A stretch of DNA of 64,000 nucleotides from Clostridium cuniculi. Its GTDB lineage: Bacteria > Bacillota > Clostridia > Clostridiales > Clostridiaceae. Positions 8,320 to 17,070 of this stretch are shown here, piece by piece. A program made the translations under genes and the position numbers. Numbering within the stretch: the stretch's first letter is position 1; each line of letters opens with the position of its first letter. Location: the NCBI RefSeq assembly GCF_004353185.1, contig NZ_SMUS01000015.1:25492-89491 (forward strand), written 5' to 3'. The notes under the pieces were generated by a model. It searched no databases. It saw only the letters and a program-made list of their open reading frames with translations, and was not told the DNA's origin.

Positions 8320-8466
8320 ATGAATAATGTAAAAAGTAATTTATCTAGTGAAAGCTTAAATGTGATACTAAATATTCTAAATGAAATTAAGTATGGAACC
8401 TTAACTTTAGTTGTACAAGATGGAAAAGTAATTCAAATTGAAAGAAGTGAAAAAATAAGAGTATAA
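8320..8466 (+). CDS. YezD-like small protein (DUF2292)
   Basis: This is a 48-codon ORF with an AAAGGGGGC ribosome site six to twelve bases before its ATG. The C-terminal half (EIKYGTLTLVVQDGKVIQI then ERSEKIR) matches the YezD/DUF2292 pattern of a small beta-strand protein found next to sulfur-uptake genes in Firmicutes. The molecular function is unknown. It is the first gene of the operon that continues into the sulfonate-type ABC importer, 15 bases upstream of the permease gene, which supports a sulfur-linked role. Confidence 0.8.
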   Translation: MNNVKSNLSSESLNVILNILNEIKYGTLTLVVQDGKVIQIERSEKIRV

Positions 8467-8481
8467 TGGAGGAAGTTAAAG

Positions 8482-9300
8482 TTGCAGAAAGTAAAAATTA
8501 ATAACAGAGCAAATTACAGTAAAAAATTAAATTATTATTTCCACATAATCAATAGTAAATTCTTATCACTATTTTTGCCTATTACGATTTTAATAGTTTG
8601 GTTTGTAATAGCAAAATTGCGGATTTTTTCAAGTGCAATATTGCCTAATATAGGACAAGTTATAGAGTCTTTTGTAAATCAATTAACTAGTGGACAACTG
8701 ATAAATGATATATTAACAAGTTTTATTAGAGTTATACAAGGATATTTGATAGCGGTAATACTAGGTGTTTTTTTAGGAGTATTGATGGGAATAAATAAAA
8801 ATATAAATTCATTTTTCTATTTAACTCTTACATCTATTAGACAAATACCAATGCTTGCATGGATTCCTCTAATAGTTTTATGGTTTGGAATTGGGGAAAC
8901 ATCAAAAATTATTGTTATTGTGTTAGCTGCCTTTTTTCCTATACTTATTAATACTATAAGCGGTATTAAGAGCACAGATCCTAAGCTAATAGAAGTAGGT
9001 AAAATGTATAATTTAAGTAAGCTTAAATTATTTATAAAGATATATTTACCTTCAGCAATTCCTTCAATATTTGTTGGTTTGAAACTAGGTCTTGGAGTAT
9101 CATGGATGGCTGTAGTTGGAGCTGAAATAATTGCTGCAACATCTGGTATAGGATATAGAATTAATGATGCTCGAAGCCTTATGCAACCAGAAGTTGTTTT
9201 TGTTGGAATGATTGTGATTGCTATAATTGGCTTATTAATGGAGCAAATACTAAATAGGATTTCTAAAATACTTACTCCATGGATGAATAAGAAAGCGTAG
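8482..9300 (+). CDS. ssuC: ABC transporter permease, aliphatic sulfonate/taurine type
   Basis: This 272-residue inner-membrane permease of the SsuC/TauC family has about six hydrophobic segments. The BPD-type EAA loop region reads KSTDPKLIEVGKMYNLS. The conserved LGVSWMAVVGAEIIAA block near residues 208-223 is typical of sulfonate/nitrate/taurine permeases. The TTG start at 8482 is supported by GGAGGAAG at 8469. It is followed ten bases later by the ATPase gene. The sulfonate assignment is by family and context, and the actual organosulfur substrate is unknown. Confidence 0.85.
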   Translation: MQKVKINNRANYSKKLNYYFHIINSKFLSLFLPITILIVWFVIAKLRIFSSAILPNIGQVIESFVNQLTSGQLINDILTSFIRVIQGYLIAVILGVFLGVLMGINKNINSFFYLTLTSIRQIPMLAWIPLIVLWFGIGETSKIIVIVLAAFFPILINTISGIKSTDPKLIEVGKMYNLSKLKLFIKIYLPSAIPSIFVGLKLGLGVSWMAVVGAEIIAATSGIGYRINDARSLMQPEVVFVGMIVIAIIGLLMEQILNRISKILTPWMNKKA

Positions 9301-9310
9301 GTGATTTTAT

Positions 9311-10084
9311 ATGAACAAAGGAACTCTTTTTATAAATAATATAAATAAAAGTTTCAATATTGATAATAAAGATATAGAAATTCTTAAAGATATAAATTTT
9401 AAAATAGATGAAGGAGAATTTGTTGTAATAGTAGGGCATAGTGGATGTGGTAAAAGTACACTTTTAAAAATTATTGCTGGTTTAATAACAGAATATAATG
9501 GAAATGTTACTTTAGATGGTGAAGTAATATGCAAACCAGATAAAGATAGAGCTATGATTTTTCAAGAGCATAGACTATTTCCATGGTTAACTATAAGAGA
9601 TAATATATCATTAGGTTTAGATAAAAGTAATAAAGAAGAAAATGATGAATTAATTAGAGAACATTTAAAAATGGTAAAATTAGAAGAGTTTGAAAATGCA
9701 TATCCAAATCAATTGTCTGGAGGAATGTCACAAAGAGCAGCTATTGCAAGAGCATTAATAAATAATCCTAAGGTATTATTACTAGATGAACCTTTTGGAG
9801 CGTTAGATGCTTTAACTAAAATTCAATTACAAAATGAAATTTTGAAAATTTGGCAAAAAGAAAAAACTACAATGATTATGGTTACACATGATATTGAAGA
9901 AGCTATTTATTTAGCTGATAGAATAATAGTAATGTCTTCTAGACCAGGTAAAATAAAGGAAATTATAAATGTAGACATTGGTAAACCAAGGGATAGAAGT
10001 AGTTATGATTTTGCAACTATTAAGAAGCGAGTATATAAACATTTTTTTGATACTGAGGATATTTCAGTAGAATATACAATTTAA
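9311..10084 (+). CDS. ssuB: ABC transporter ATP-binding protein, sulfonate type
   Basis: This 257-residue ATPase has all motifs: Walker A GHSGCGKST, Q-loop IFQEHRLFPW, signature LSGGM, Walker B LLLDEPFGALD, and H-switch VTHD. The LFPWLT segment after the Q-loop and the short C-terminus fit the SsuB/TauB/NrtD group. It pairs with the permease encoded just upstream and the binding protein encoded after the hairpin at 10134. Confidence 0.9.
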   Translation: MNKGTLFINNINKSFNIDNKDIEILKDINFKIDEGEFVVIVGHSGCGKSTLLKIIAGLITEYNGNVTLDGEVICKPDKDRAMIFQEHRLFPWLTIRDNISLGLDKSNKEENDELIREHLKMVKLEEFENAYPNQLSGGMSQRAAIARALINNPKVLLLDEPFGALDALTKIQLQNEILKIWQKEKTTMIMVTHDIEEAIYLADRIIVMSSRPGKIKEIINVDIGKPRDRSSYDFATIKKRVYKHFFDTEDISVEYTI

Positions 10085-10133
10085 AAGAAAAGGAATTGAA
10101 TAATGATTATACAATTAATTGACCAGAAAAACT

Positions 10134-10195
10134 GGAGGTTAATCTTATAAATTTTATTAGTTTAAAATTTATAATTTTAGCCTCCTTATTTTATT
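10134..10195 (+). terminator. Long hairpin between ssuB and ssuA
   Basis: GGAGGTTAA and the following AT-rich arm (10134-10156) pair with the arm ending TTAGCCTCC at 10184, then TTATTTTATTT. It resembles an intrinsic terminator or a processing/attenuation point inside the operon. Such elements can set a different level for the binding protein than for the membrane parts. Confidence 0.65.
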
Positions 10196-10212
10196 TGAAA
10201 GGAGAAATAAAA

Positions 10213-11205
10213 ATGAAAAAGTTTATATTACAATTAGTCTTAATAATTGCTTTACTAACTTTAGTTAGTTGTGGGAATAGTTCAAAGACAAGCGATAAAA
10301 AAGTGTTTAGAATTGGATATCCAGGAACCCAAAGTGCTCTTGCTGGAGTTGCTGGAATAGCTCAAGAAAAGGGATATATAGACGCGTATTTAAAAGAACT
10401 TGGATATAGTGTTGAATATATAAGTTTTCCATCTGCTGGACCAGGAGTAAATGAGGCATTAGCATCAAATGAAATTGATATTGCAATATATGCTGATTTC
10501 CCAGGTATATTAATAGAATCCAAAGGTGTGGATACAAGTTTAATAGGTATTACAGATAATTATAGCACTTCAGCTATAGTTGTTAGAACTGACTCAGATA
10601 TATCATCTGTAAAAGATCTTAAAGGAAAAAGGATAGGATTTACAAAGGGGACATATATGCATAAGTATATTTACGAGATATTAGCTTTGAACGGCATAAA
10701 ATTAGATGAAGTTGAGTTAATAAATACTACAGATGGTGAATCAGCGTTACAAGGTAATTCTATAGATGCTATAGTAACTACCGATTGGGGCGAAGGGGTA
10801 TTAGTACAAACCAAGAAAATTGCTAAGACATTAGATTCATCTAAAGATCATGAAGATATTACAGCTCAAACTGTAATTGTCGGTAATAAAAAATATTTAA
10901 ATAAAAATGAAGATGCAGTTGTAGCATTTTTGAAAGCTTTAATAAAAGGTAAGGAGTTTTTAATAGAAAATCCTGATGAGGCATTTGATATATTAACTAA
11001 TACAGGCTATAGCAAAGAAGTTATTTCTACTTTAATGGGAAAAGATGATAATAAATTTGACTTTGTTTCTTTAGATATTACAGAAGATTCAATAAAAAAA
11101 TTAGAAACAAGTAAGGATTTTATGTTAAATAACGATATCATATCTAAAGATTTTGATATAAATTCATGGATTGATAGATCTTTTTATGAAAAAGCAAATA
11201 AATAA
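10213..11205 (+). CDS. ssuA: Sulfonate-type ABC substrate-binding lipoprotein
   Basis: This 330-residue extracytoplasmic solute-binding protein has a lipoprotein signal ending LTLVSCGN, so Cys would be lipidated. The mature part is of the SsuA/NMT1 type: FRIGYPG, NEALASNEIDIAIY, and VKDLKGKRIGFTKGT. The start is the ATG at 10213, behind GAAAGGAG, and a TTG-initiated extension six codons upstream is rejected. The hairpin at 10134 separates it from ssuB. Together with the upstream genes it forms one importer for sulfonates or related sulfate esters. Confidence 0.87.
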   Translation: MKKFILQLVLIIALLTLVSCGNSSKTSDKKVFRIGYPGTQSALAGVAGIAQEKGYIDAYLKELGYSVEYISFPSAGPGVNEALASNEIDIAIYADFPGILIESKGVDTSLIGITDNYSTSAIVVRTDSDISSVKDLKGKRIGFTKGTYMHKYIYEILALNGIKLDEVELINTTDGESALQGNSIDAIVTTDWGEGVLVQTKKIAKTLDSSKDHEDITAQTVIVGNKKYLNKNEDAVVAFLKALIKGKEFLIENPDEAFDILTNTGYSKEVISTLMGKDDNKFDFVSLDITEDSIKKLETSKDFMLNNDIISKDFDINSWIDRSFYEKANK

Positions 11206-11227
11206 TATATTAAGGGAGGAATTAAAA

Positions 11228-12661
11228 ATGGGACATCCAACTATTTATCCAACAGGAGTAACAGTATACAATAAGGAAAAAGCATGGGGAGGATATACTT
11301 TATTACAAGTAAATGAGTTAGGTGCATTATTAATAGATATGAATGGTAGAGAGGTTCAATTATGGAAGGGGTTAAAAGGCTTTCCTAATAAGCTTTTACC
11401 AGGTGGTTTTGTAATTGGAAGTACAGGAGAAAGAAATCCTGAATATGGTATGCAAGATATGCTTGATTTAATTCAAGTAGATTTAGAAGGTAATATTATT
11501 TGGAAGTTTAATAAAACAGAGTATATAGAAGATAAAGGTGAAATGCCACAATGGATGGCAAGACAGCATCATGATTATCAAAGAGAAGGTAGTTCAGTTG
11601 GTTATTATTCACCTAATAGTGAACCACTTGTTGATAGAGGAAATACATTAATTTTATGTCATGAAAATCTTATAAACAATGAGATATCACAACAACTACT
11701 TTTAGATGATAAAATAATTGAAGTTAATTGGGAAGGAGAAATAATATGGGAATGGAAGGCTAATGAACATTTTAATGAATTGAATTTTGATGAAGCTGCA
11801 AAAAATATTCTTTATAGAGATCCTAATATGAGACCAGCTAGTGGAGGAATGGGTGATTGGCTTCATATAAATTCAATGTCAACACTTGGACCAAACAAAT
11901 GGTATGATAAGGGTGATGAGAGATTTAATCCAGGAAATATAATATGGGATAGTCGTGAGGCAAATATAATAGCAATAATTGAAAAAAGCACAGGAAAAAT
12001 AGTATGGAAATTAGGACCAAATTATAATGAAAATGAAGAAGTAAGAAAAATAGGATGGATTATAGGCCAACACCATGTTCATATGATTCCAAGGGGATTA
12101 CCGGGTGAAGGGAATATACTTATTTTTGATAATGGTGGATGGGCTGGATATGGAGCTCCAAATCCAAGTTCTCCTACTGGAAGACAAAATGCAAAAAGAG
12201 ATTATTCAAGGGTATTAGAAATAGATCCAACTACATTAGAAATTGTATGGCAATATACACCTGCTGAAGCTGGCTTAATTGAGCCTTTAGATTCTAGTAG
12301 ATTTTATAGTCCATTTGTAAGTGGCGCTCAAAGATTACCTAATGGTAATACATTAATAACTGAGGGCTCAGATGGAAGAATTTTTGAAGTAACAAAAGAA
12401 CATGAAATAGTTTGGGAATTTATTAATCCTTATAAAAATAAAATCAATATGAATATGGTTTATAGAAGTTATAGATATCCATATGATTGGGTGCCACAGT
12501 TTGGAAAACCAGAAGAAATATCTATAGAAAAAATAGATATTAAAAACTTTAGAGTTCCAGGTGCTGCATCTAGTGGTGCGATGAAAGTTTCTATTATTGA
12601 AGGAGCTAAAGAGTATGATAGTAAAGGAGCTTTTTGTGTAATATCTAGTAATGAGAAATAA
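11228..12661 (+). CDS. Aryl-sulfate sulfotransferase family protein
   Basis: This 477-residue protein has repeated strand-turn patterns such as GNIIWKF, GEIIWEWKAN, GKIVWKLGP and LEIVWQYTP, typical of the beta-propeller of PAPS-independent arylsulfotransferases, which move sulfate from one phenolic ester to another through a sulfo-histidine. Conserved-looking histidines lie in RQHHDYQ, DWLHINS and GQHHVHMIP; which of them is catalytic cannot be decided here. No signal peptide is visible, so it is probably cytoplasmic, unlike the periplasmic enterobacterial enzymes. It directly follows the importer genes, 22 bases after ssuA, with AGGGAGGA upstream of the ATG at 11228. Uptake and intracellular handling of aryl sulfates or sulfonates is inferred. 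Confidence 0.8.
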   Translation: MGHPTIYPTGVTVYNKEKAWGGYTLLQVNELGALLIDMNGREVQLWKGLKGFPNKLLPGGFVIGSTGERNPEYGMQDMLDLIQVDLEGNIIWKFNKTEYIEDKGEMPQWMARQHHDYQREGSSVGYYSPNSEPLVDRGNTLILCHENLINNEISQQLLLDDKIIEVNWEGEIIWEWKANEHFNELNFDEAAKNILYRDPNMRPASGGMGDWLHINSMSTLGPNKWYDKGDERFNPGNIIWDSREANIIAIIEKSTGKIVWKLGPNYNENEEVRKIGWIIGQHHVHMIPRGLPGEGNILIFDNGGWAGYGAPNPSSPTGRQNAKRDYSRVLEIDPTTLEIVWQYTPAEAGLIEPLDSSRFYSPFVSGAQRLPNGNTLITEGSDGRIFEVTKEHEIVWEFINPYKNKINMNMVYRSYRYPYDWVPQFGKPEEISIEKIDIKNFRVPGAASSGAMKVSIIEGAKEYDSKGAFCVISSNEK

Positions 12662-12682
12662 ATATTAAGTTATAAAATATGT

Positions 12683-12711
12683 TTGACAGGTAATACTATA
12701 AGATATATAAT
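12683..12711 (+). promoter_or_regulatory. Consensus promoter of the T-box leader
   Basis: TTGACA (12683-12688), a 17-base spacer, and TATAAT (12706-12711). Transcription would begin near 12718 and give a leader of about 330 bases before the synthetase gene. Confidence 0.8.
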
Positions 12712-12717
12712 TATCAA

Positions 12718-13012
12718 AAAGCTATGAAGAGAAGAGTAATTATGAATGATTACACAGAGAGTTTCCAGTTGCTGAAAGGAAATTATGAGGTCATAATGAA
12801 ACAAGGCTCGGAGCTGCATACGGATCTTATAATATTAAATTATAAGTGATGCTATGACGTAGGTTCACGTTACAGAACTAGAGTATGATTTATATAACTT
12901 TAGATAATGGTGTACTTGAAGAGCTTAAAATGGTAACATTTTAAGAAAATAAGGGTGGTACCGCGAAATAGAGTTTTCGCCCCTGTAGAATTTTATTCTA
13001 CAGGGGCTTTTT
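12718..13012 (+). promoter_or_regulatory. T-box leader, probable Met specificity
   Basis: The leader shows the hallmark T-box sequence AGGGTGGTACCGCG (12952-12965), which pairs with the uncharged tRNA acceptor end, then a strong terminator (12979-13012). Near the 5' end, AGAGTAATTATGAATGATTAC is followed by ACAGAGAG, the usual specifier-loop to AG-bulge layout, with ATG available as the specifier codon. The gene downstream is a MetRS homologue, consistent with tRNA-Met sensing. Low Met-tRNA charging would stabilise the antiterminator and switch the gene on. Confidence 0.92.
12979..13012 (+). terminator. T-box terminator
   Basis: A 12-bp perfect stem GCCCCTGTAGAA/TTCTACAGGGGC with TTTTT after it. 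It competes with the T-box antiterminator. Confidence 0.92.
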
Positions 13013-13050
13013 GACGTTCAATTATAAACAAATAAAAAGGAGTATATAAT

Positions 13051-15024
13051 ATGATAAGTAAAAGATTAGAAAAAAATGAAAGCCCAATTTTCCCTAAAAG
13101 GGCTGTTGTTACAGCTGGGATGCCTTATGGAAATAAAAATCTCCACTTTGGGCATGTTGGAGGTATGTTTATTCATGCAGATATATTTGCAAGATTTTTA
13201 AGAGATCGAATAGGCAAAGAAAATGTTATTTTTGTATCTGGTACAGATTGTTATGGCTCACCTATACTTGAAAGTTATAGAAAATTAAAAGAAGAAGGAT
13301 ATAAAGATACTATAGAAGAGTATGTTAAAACTAATCATTTAAGTCAAAAGAAAACCTTAGAAGATTATGATATTAGTTTAAATATATTTGGAGCTTCAGC
13401 TCTTGGAAGATCTGGAGAAATTCATAATGAAGTTTCTGAAGAAATATTTAATACTTTATTTGAAAATGGTTATATAGAAAAGATGTCAGCATTACAATTT
13501 TATGATGAAGATAAAAAAACTTTTCTTAATGGAAGGCAAGTTACTGGAAAATGTCCCATTTCAGGCTGTAATTCTGATAAAGCATATGCTGAGGAATGTT
13601 CATTAGGACATCAATATATGGCATCTGAGCTTATTAATCCCATTAGTACATTATCTGGAAAGAAGCCAATATTAAGAAGTGTAGATAATTGGTATTTTAC
13701 TTTAGATGAGTCTATAGAAATTATGAAGGGACTTAATGATTTTTTAAAGAAAAATACAAATAGAAGAAAATATGAAATTAAGGCTATAGAAGAGTTTTTA
13801 AAGAATCCATTAATATATGTTCCAAGAAAATATATTGATAATCTTAATGAGTTAGAGAAAAGATTACCAAAGCATGAAACTATAGATGAAGAGAAAAAAT
13901 CATCAATCTCTTTTGTTTTTGAAAACCTTGAGTATAGAGATATAGCTAAGGAAGTACTTGATAGCTTAAACATTCACTATACAAGTGGGAAGACATTAGT
14001 TCCATTTAGATTATCAGGAAATATTTCTTGGGGAGTAAAGGTGCCAGATAAAGATGATTTAAAAAATCTTACATTTTGGGTATGGCCAGAATCGTTATGG
14101 GCTCCAATTTCTTTTACTAAAACTTATTTAGAGTCAATGGGAGAGGATACAAATAAGTGGAAAAGTTATTGGGAAGATGATAATTCAATGGTATATCAAT
14201 TTATAGGAGAAGATAATATTTACTTTTACTCTATTGCAGAAATGGCTATGTTTATTGGATTAAATTTTGCAAAGGGAGAGAATGTAGATATTACTAAAGT
14301 AAAATTACCTCATATAGTTGCTAATAAACACATCCTATTTATGGATAAAAAAGCAAGTAGTAGTTCTGATATTAAACCTCCAATGGCCGATGAGTTGTTA
14401 AAGTTTTATACTAAAGATCAATTACGTATGCATTTTATGAGCTTAGGATTATCATCTAAAAGTGTTGGATTTAAGCCACAAGTTTATATGAAGGAAGAAG
14501 AAAAAGTAGGTGCTGATCCAGTTCTAAAAGAAGGTAATCTTTTAACAAATGTATTTAATAGACTTATTCGTTCATGCTTTTATACACTTCAAAATATGAA
14601 TGAACGAATTCCAATGAATGAAGTTAGTGAAAAGATTAAATTATTAACTGAAAAAGCAGTATATGAGTATGAAAGGCATATGTATAATCAAGATTTTCAC
14701 AGAATAGCCTATGTTTTAGATGAATATATAAGAGAAGTAAATAAGCATTGGACAAATAATATCAAAAATCAGGAATTAAAGGCCAATGTATTAGCAGATT
14801 GTTTTTATGCATGTAAAGTTATTTCAATATTAGTTCATCCAATAGCACCAGAGGGTTGTGAAATGTTTAAGGAGTATTTAAATATAAGTGATGAATTGTG
14901 GAATTGGGATAAAATACTAGACCCTATTACATCGTATTTTGATGATGTTAATACTCATAGTTTTAAGTTCCTTGAACCAAAGGTGGATTTCTTTAAAAAA
15001 ATGGATCATCAATTTAATCAATAA
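13051..15024 (+). CDS. Atypical methionyl-tRNA synthetase homologue (KASSS variant)
   Basis: This 657-residue class I synthetase is of the MetRS type. The HIGH box is HFGH (32-35), after VTAGMPYGNKN, and a zinc-knuckle-like GKCPISGC plus ECSLGHQ follows. The usual KMSKS loop reads K434-A-S-S-S, lacking the second lysine that helps stabilise the ATP transition state. An unusual charged insertion of roughly 80 residues (about 238-320) sits in the connective region. The C-terminal EMAP II-like tRNA-binding domain of many Firmicute MetRS is absent. A helical anticodon-binding region is recognisable near residues 490-620. The T-box suggests real charging-linked expression. It may be a second MetRS, perhaps inhibitor-tolerant, or a protein using Met-tRNA or Met-AMP for another job. 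Confidence 0.75.
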   Translation: MISKRLEKNESPIFPKRAVVTAGMPYGNKNLHFGHVGGMFIHADIFARFLRDRIGKENVIFVSGTDCYGSPILESYRKLKEEGYKDTIEEYVKTNHLSQKKTLEDYDISLNIFGASALGRSGEIHNEVSEEIFNTLFENGYIEKMSALQFYDEDKKTFLNGRQVTGKCPISGCNSDKAYAEECSLGHQYMASELINPISTLSGKKPILRSVDNWYFTLDESIEIMKGLNDFLKKNTNRRKYEIKAIEEFLKNPLIYVPRKYIDNLNELEKRLPKHETIDEEKKSSISFVFENLEYRDIAKEVLDSLNIHYTSGKTLVPFRLSGNISWGVKVPDKDDLKNLTFWVWPESLWAPISFTKTYLESMGEDTNKWKSYWEDDNSMVYQFIGEDNIYFYSIAEMAMFIGLNFAKGENVDITKVKLPHIVANKHILFMDKKASSSSDIKPPMADELLKFYTKDQLRMHFMSLGLSSKSVGFKPQVYMKEEEKVGADPVLKEGNLLTNVFNRLIRSCFYTLQNMNERIPMNEVSEKIKLLTEKAVYEYERHMYNQDFHRIAYVLDEYIREVNKHWTNNIKNQELKANVLADCFYACKVISILVHPIAPEGCEMFKEYLNISDELWNWDKILDPITSYFDDVNTHSFKFLEPKVDFFKKMDHQFNQ

Positions 15025-15037
15025 ATAGGTTTAATAG

Positions 15038-15109
15038 AAAAAGTCATAGAGTAATTAGATACTATTTTTAAATTTAAAAATAGCTAATTTGAAACTCTGT
15101 GACTTTTAT
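15038..15109 (+). terminator. Long terminator hairpin after MetRS-like gene
   Basis: AAAAGTCATAGAGT pairs with ACTCTGTGACTTTT, with a second inner stem AATTAG/CTAATT, and T-rich flanks. Confidence 0.8.
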
Positions 15110-15207
15110 ATAGGTATTTAGAAAGTATGGAAAATAATTGTTGAAAATGATAAAATTATTATCATAGTGTGAAAAATATATAATATTTTAAAATATGGAG
15201 GTAAAAA

Positions 15208-16056
15208 ATGAATATAGCTTGGATTGGAACTGGAGTCATGGGAAGTGCTATGGCTAAAAACTTATCAAAAAGTGGACATAATGTTTCTGTTTTTAGCAGA
15301 ACAATTTCAAAGTGTGAACCATTAAAGGAATTTGGAATAGAGGTTAAAGATAGTATTAAAGAATGTGTAAAAAATGCAGATGCAATATTTACTATTGTAG
15401 GTTATCCAAAAGATGTTGAAGAGGTCTATTTAGGTGAAGAAGGAATTTTTAAATATGCAAAGGAAGGTGCGTATTTAGTTGACATGACTACTTCATCACC
15501 AATTCTTGCTAAAAGGTTATATGAATTAGGTGATAAATTTCATATTTTAGATGCACCTGTTTCAGGTGGGGATATTGGTGCACAAAATGCTACATTATCA
15601 ATTATGGTAGGTGGAAATAAAGAGGATTTTGAATATATGTATAGTATATTTGAATGTATGGGTAAAAATATAATTTATTTAGGTGAAGCCGGTAGTGGAC
15701 AAAACTGTAAGGCAAGTAATCAAGTTGCTATAGCAGGTACAGTAGCGGCAGTAGCTGAATCAATTACGTATGCAAAAAAATCTGGTCTAGATCCTAAAAC
15801 TGTTTTAGATGCTATATCAAAAGGGGCTGCTGGAAGTTGGCAACTTCAAAACAATGGGTATAAGATGATTGAAAAAGATTATGCACCTGGATTCTTTAAT
15901 AAGCATTTTATAAAGGATATGAAAATAGCTAAGGAAGTTATGGAGGAAAAAGGTGAAGATTTACCTATTCTTAACAAGGTGTTAGAGATGTATGAGGAAT
16001 TAGAGAAAAATGGTTTCGGAGATTATGGTACTCAAAGTATAATAGAAAAATATTAG
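15208..16056 (+). CDS. 3-hydroxyisobutyrate dehydrogenase family oxidoreductase
   Basis: This 282-residue NAD(P)-dependent beta-hydroxyacid dehydrogenase has an N-terminal Rossmann motif GTGVMG (7-12). LDAPVSGGDIGAQNATL is the substrate-binding block, and GSGQNCKASNQ carries the family's catalytic Lys and Asn. The helical C-terminal domain is complete. The substrate could be 3-hydroxyisobutyrate, tartronate semialdehyde, succinic semialdehyde-type acids or an imine. A GGAGGT ribosome site precedes the ATG. It has its own transcription unit by the look of the flanking gaps. Confidence 0.85.
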   Translation: MNIAWIGTGVMGSAMAKNLSKSGHNVSVFSRTISKCEPLKEFGIEVKDSIKECVKNADAIFTIVGYPKDVEEVYLGEEGIFKYAKEGAYLVDMTTSSPILAKRLYELGDKFHILDAPVSGGDIGAQNATLSIMVGGNKEDFEYMYSIFECMGKNIIYLGEAGSGQNCKASNQVAIAGTVAAVAESITYAKKSGLDPKTVLDAISKGAAGSWQLQNNGYKMIEKDYAPGFFNKHFIKDMKIAKEVMEEKGEDLPILNKVLEMYEELEKNGFGDYGTQSIIEKY

Positions 16057-16198
16057 TAAATAGATTTACGTAGTTGTTTTAGATAGATAGGTATTAACTT
16101 ATAGTACTTAAATAATTAAATTTTCATATAATTTATTAGTTATAAATAAATTAAAGTTTTATATATAGTTATAAAAATTTTCTAGAGGAGAGTTTTAA

Positions 16199-16816
16199 AT
16201 GAAGGTAATATTACTTAATGGAAGTCCAAAATCTAAAGGATGCACATATACAGCATTAAAGATAATTGAAAAAGAGTTAATTAATGAGGGAATAGAAGTT
16301 AAATTCTATGAGGTTGGAAATAAACCAGTAATAGGTTGTATTGGATGCAATGGATGTAGAAAGCTTGGAAAATGTATTCATAATGATTTGGTTAATGAAG
16401 TAAGTAAAGAAATGGAAAGTGCAGATGGGTTTATTGTAGGTTCACCTGTACATTATGCATCTGCAAGTGGAGCAGTAACTTCATTCTTAGATAGACTTTT
16501 TTACTCAACAGACAAAAATTATTTAAGGCATATGTTTGGTGCTAGTATTGTTTCATGTCGTAGAGGAGGAGCTAGCGCTGCCTTTGATCAGTTAAATAAA
16601 TACTTTACAATAAATGAGATGCCTATAGTATCATCTGTTTATTGGAATCAAATACATGGAAATACTCCAGAAGAAGTTGTACAAGATTTAGAAGGTGTAA
16701 GAACAATGAAGGTATTAGCTAGAAATATGGCTTATTTAATTAAGTGTAAAGAAGCTGCTAAAAATGTACCACTTCCTGAATTAGTTCCAGTTGAAAGAAC
16801 AAATTTTATTAGATAA
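16199..16816 (+). CDS. Flavodoxin-fold NAD(P)H-dependent FMN reductase
   Basis: This is a 205-residue flavoprotein. The FMN phosphate loop is NGSPKSKGCTYTAL (8-21). The segment CIGCNGCRKLGKC, just after residue 50, resembles the compact cysteine motif of iron-sulfur flavoproteins, and GSPVHYASASGAV binds the isoalloxazine ring. The family moves electrons from NAD(P)H or ferredoxin to quinones, azo or nitro compounds, but the substrate is unknown here. AGAGGAGAG precedes the ATG. It stands just upstream of the FMN riboswitch but is not under its control. Confidence 0.82.
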   Translation: MKVILLNGSPKSKGCTYTALKIIEKELINEGIEVKFYEVGNKPVIGCIGCNGCRKLGKCIHNDLVNEVSKEMESADGFIVGSPVHYASASGAVTSFLDRLFYSTDKNYLRHMFGASIVSCRRGGASAAFDQLNKYFTINEMPIVSSVYWNQIHGNTPEEVVQDLEGVRTMKVLARNMAYLIKCKEAAKNVPLPELVPVERTNFIR

Positions 16817-16834
16817 AAATAAATTAAATAACAT

Positions 16835-16863
16835 TTGACAAAAAATAGTATTTGTAATAATAT
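16835..16863 (+). promoter_or_regulatory. Promoter of riboflavin operon
   Basis: TTGACA (16835-16840), a 17-base spacer, and TAATAT (16858-16863), placed about 17 bases upstream of the FMN aptamer. Confidence 0.7.
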
Positions 16864-16880
16864 TTAATTATAATTTAATA

Positions 16881-16992
16881 AATCTTCAGGGCAGGGTGAA
16901 ATTCCCTACCGGCGGTAAAGCCCGCGAGCTATTTTAGCAGATTCGGTGAAATTCCGAGGCCGACAGTAAAGTCTGGATGAAAGAAGATAAAT
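16881..16992 (+). promoter_or_regulatory. FMN riboswitch (RFN element)
   Basis: Near-consensus RFN blocks are present in order: TCTTCAGGGCAGGGTGAAAT, TCCCTACCGGCGGTAAAGCC, CGCGAGC, GATTCGGTGAAATTCCGAG, then GCCGACAGTAAAGTCTGGAT and the closing AGAAGATA strand. FMN binding would favour the terminator(s) downstream and reduce riboflavin biosynthesis. Confidence 0.96.
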
Positions 16993-17036
16993 GAAAATAT
17001 AGTATTTTTAATTACTATATTAGTTTTGTGTATTTA

Positions 17037-17070
17037 TGCTCTGAAATATTTTATATTTCAGAGCTTTTAT
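17037..17070 (+). terminator. First terminator downstream of FMN riboswitch
   Basis: GCTCTGAAATAT pairs with ATATTTCAGAGC, then TTTTATATTTT. It lies about 45 bases past the aptamer and is the likely regulated terminator. Confidence 0.85.

Noticed and set aside
11171..11227. N-terminal extension of the sulfotransferase-like protein
   Set aside because: It overlaps the end of ssuA, while AGGGAGGA lies just before the ATG at 11228.
13611..13973. 120-codon minus-strand ORF inside the MetRS-like gene
   Set aside because: Phe/Ser/Leu-rich reverse frame of a conserved gene with no own signals.
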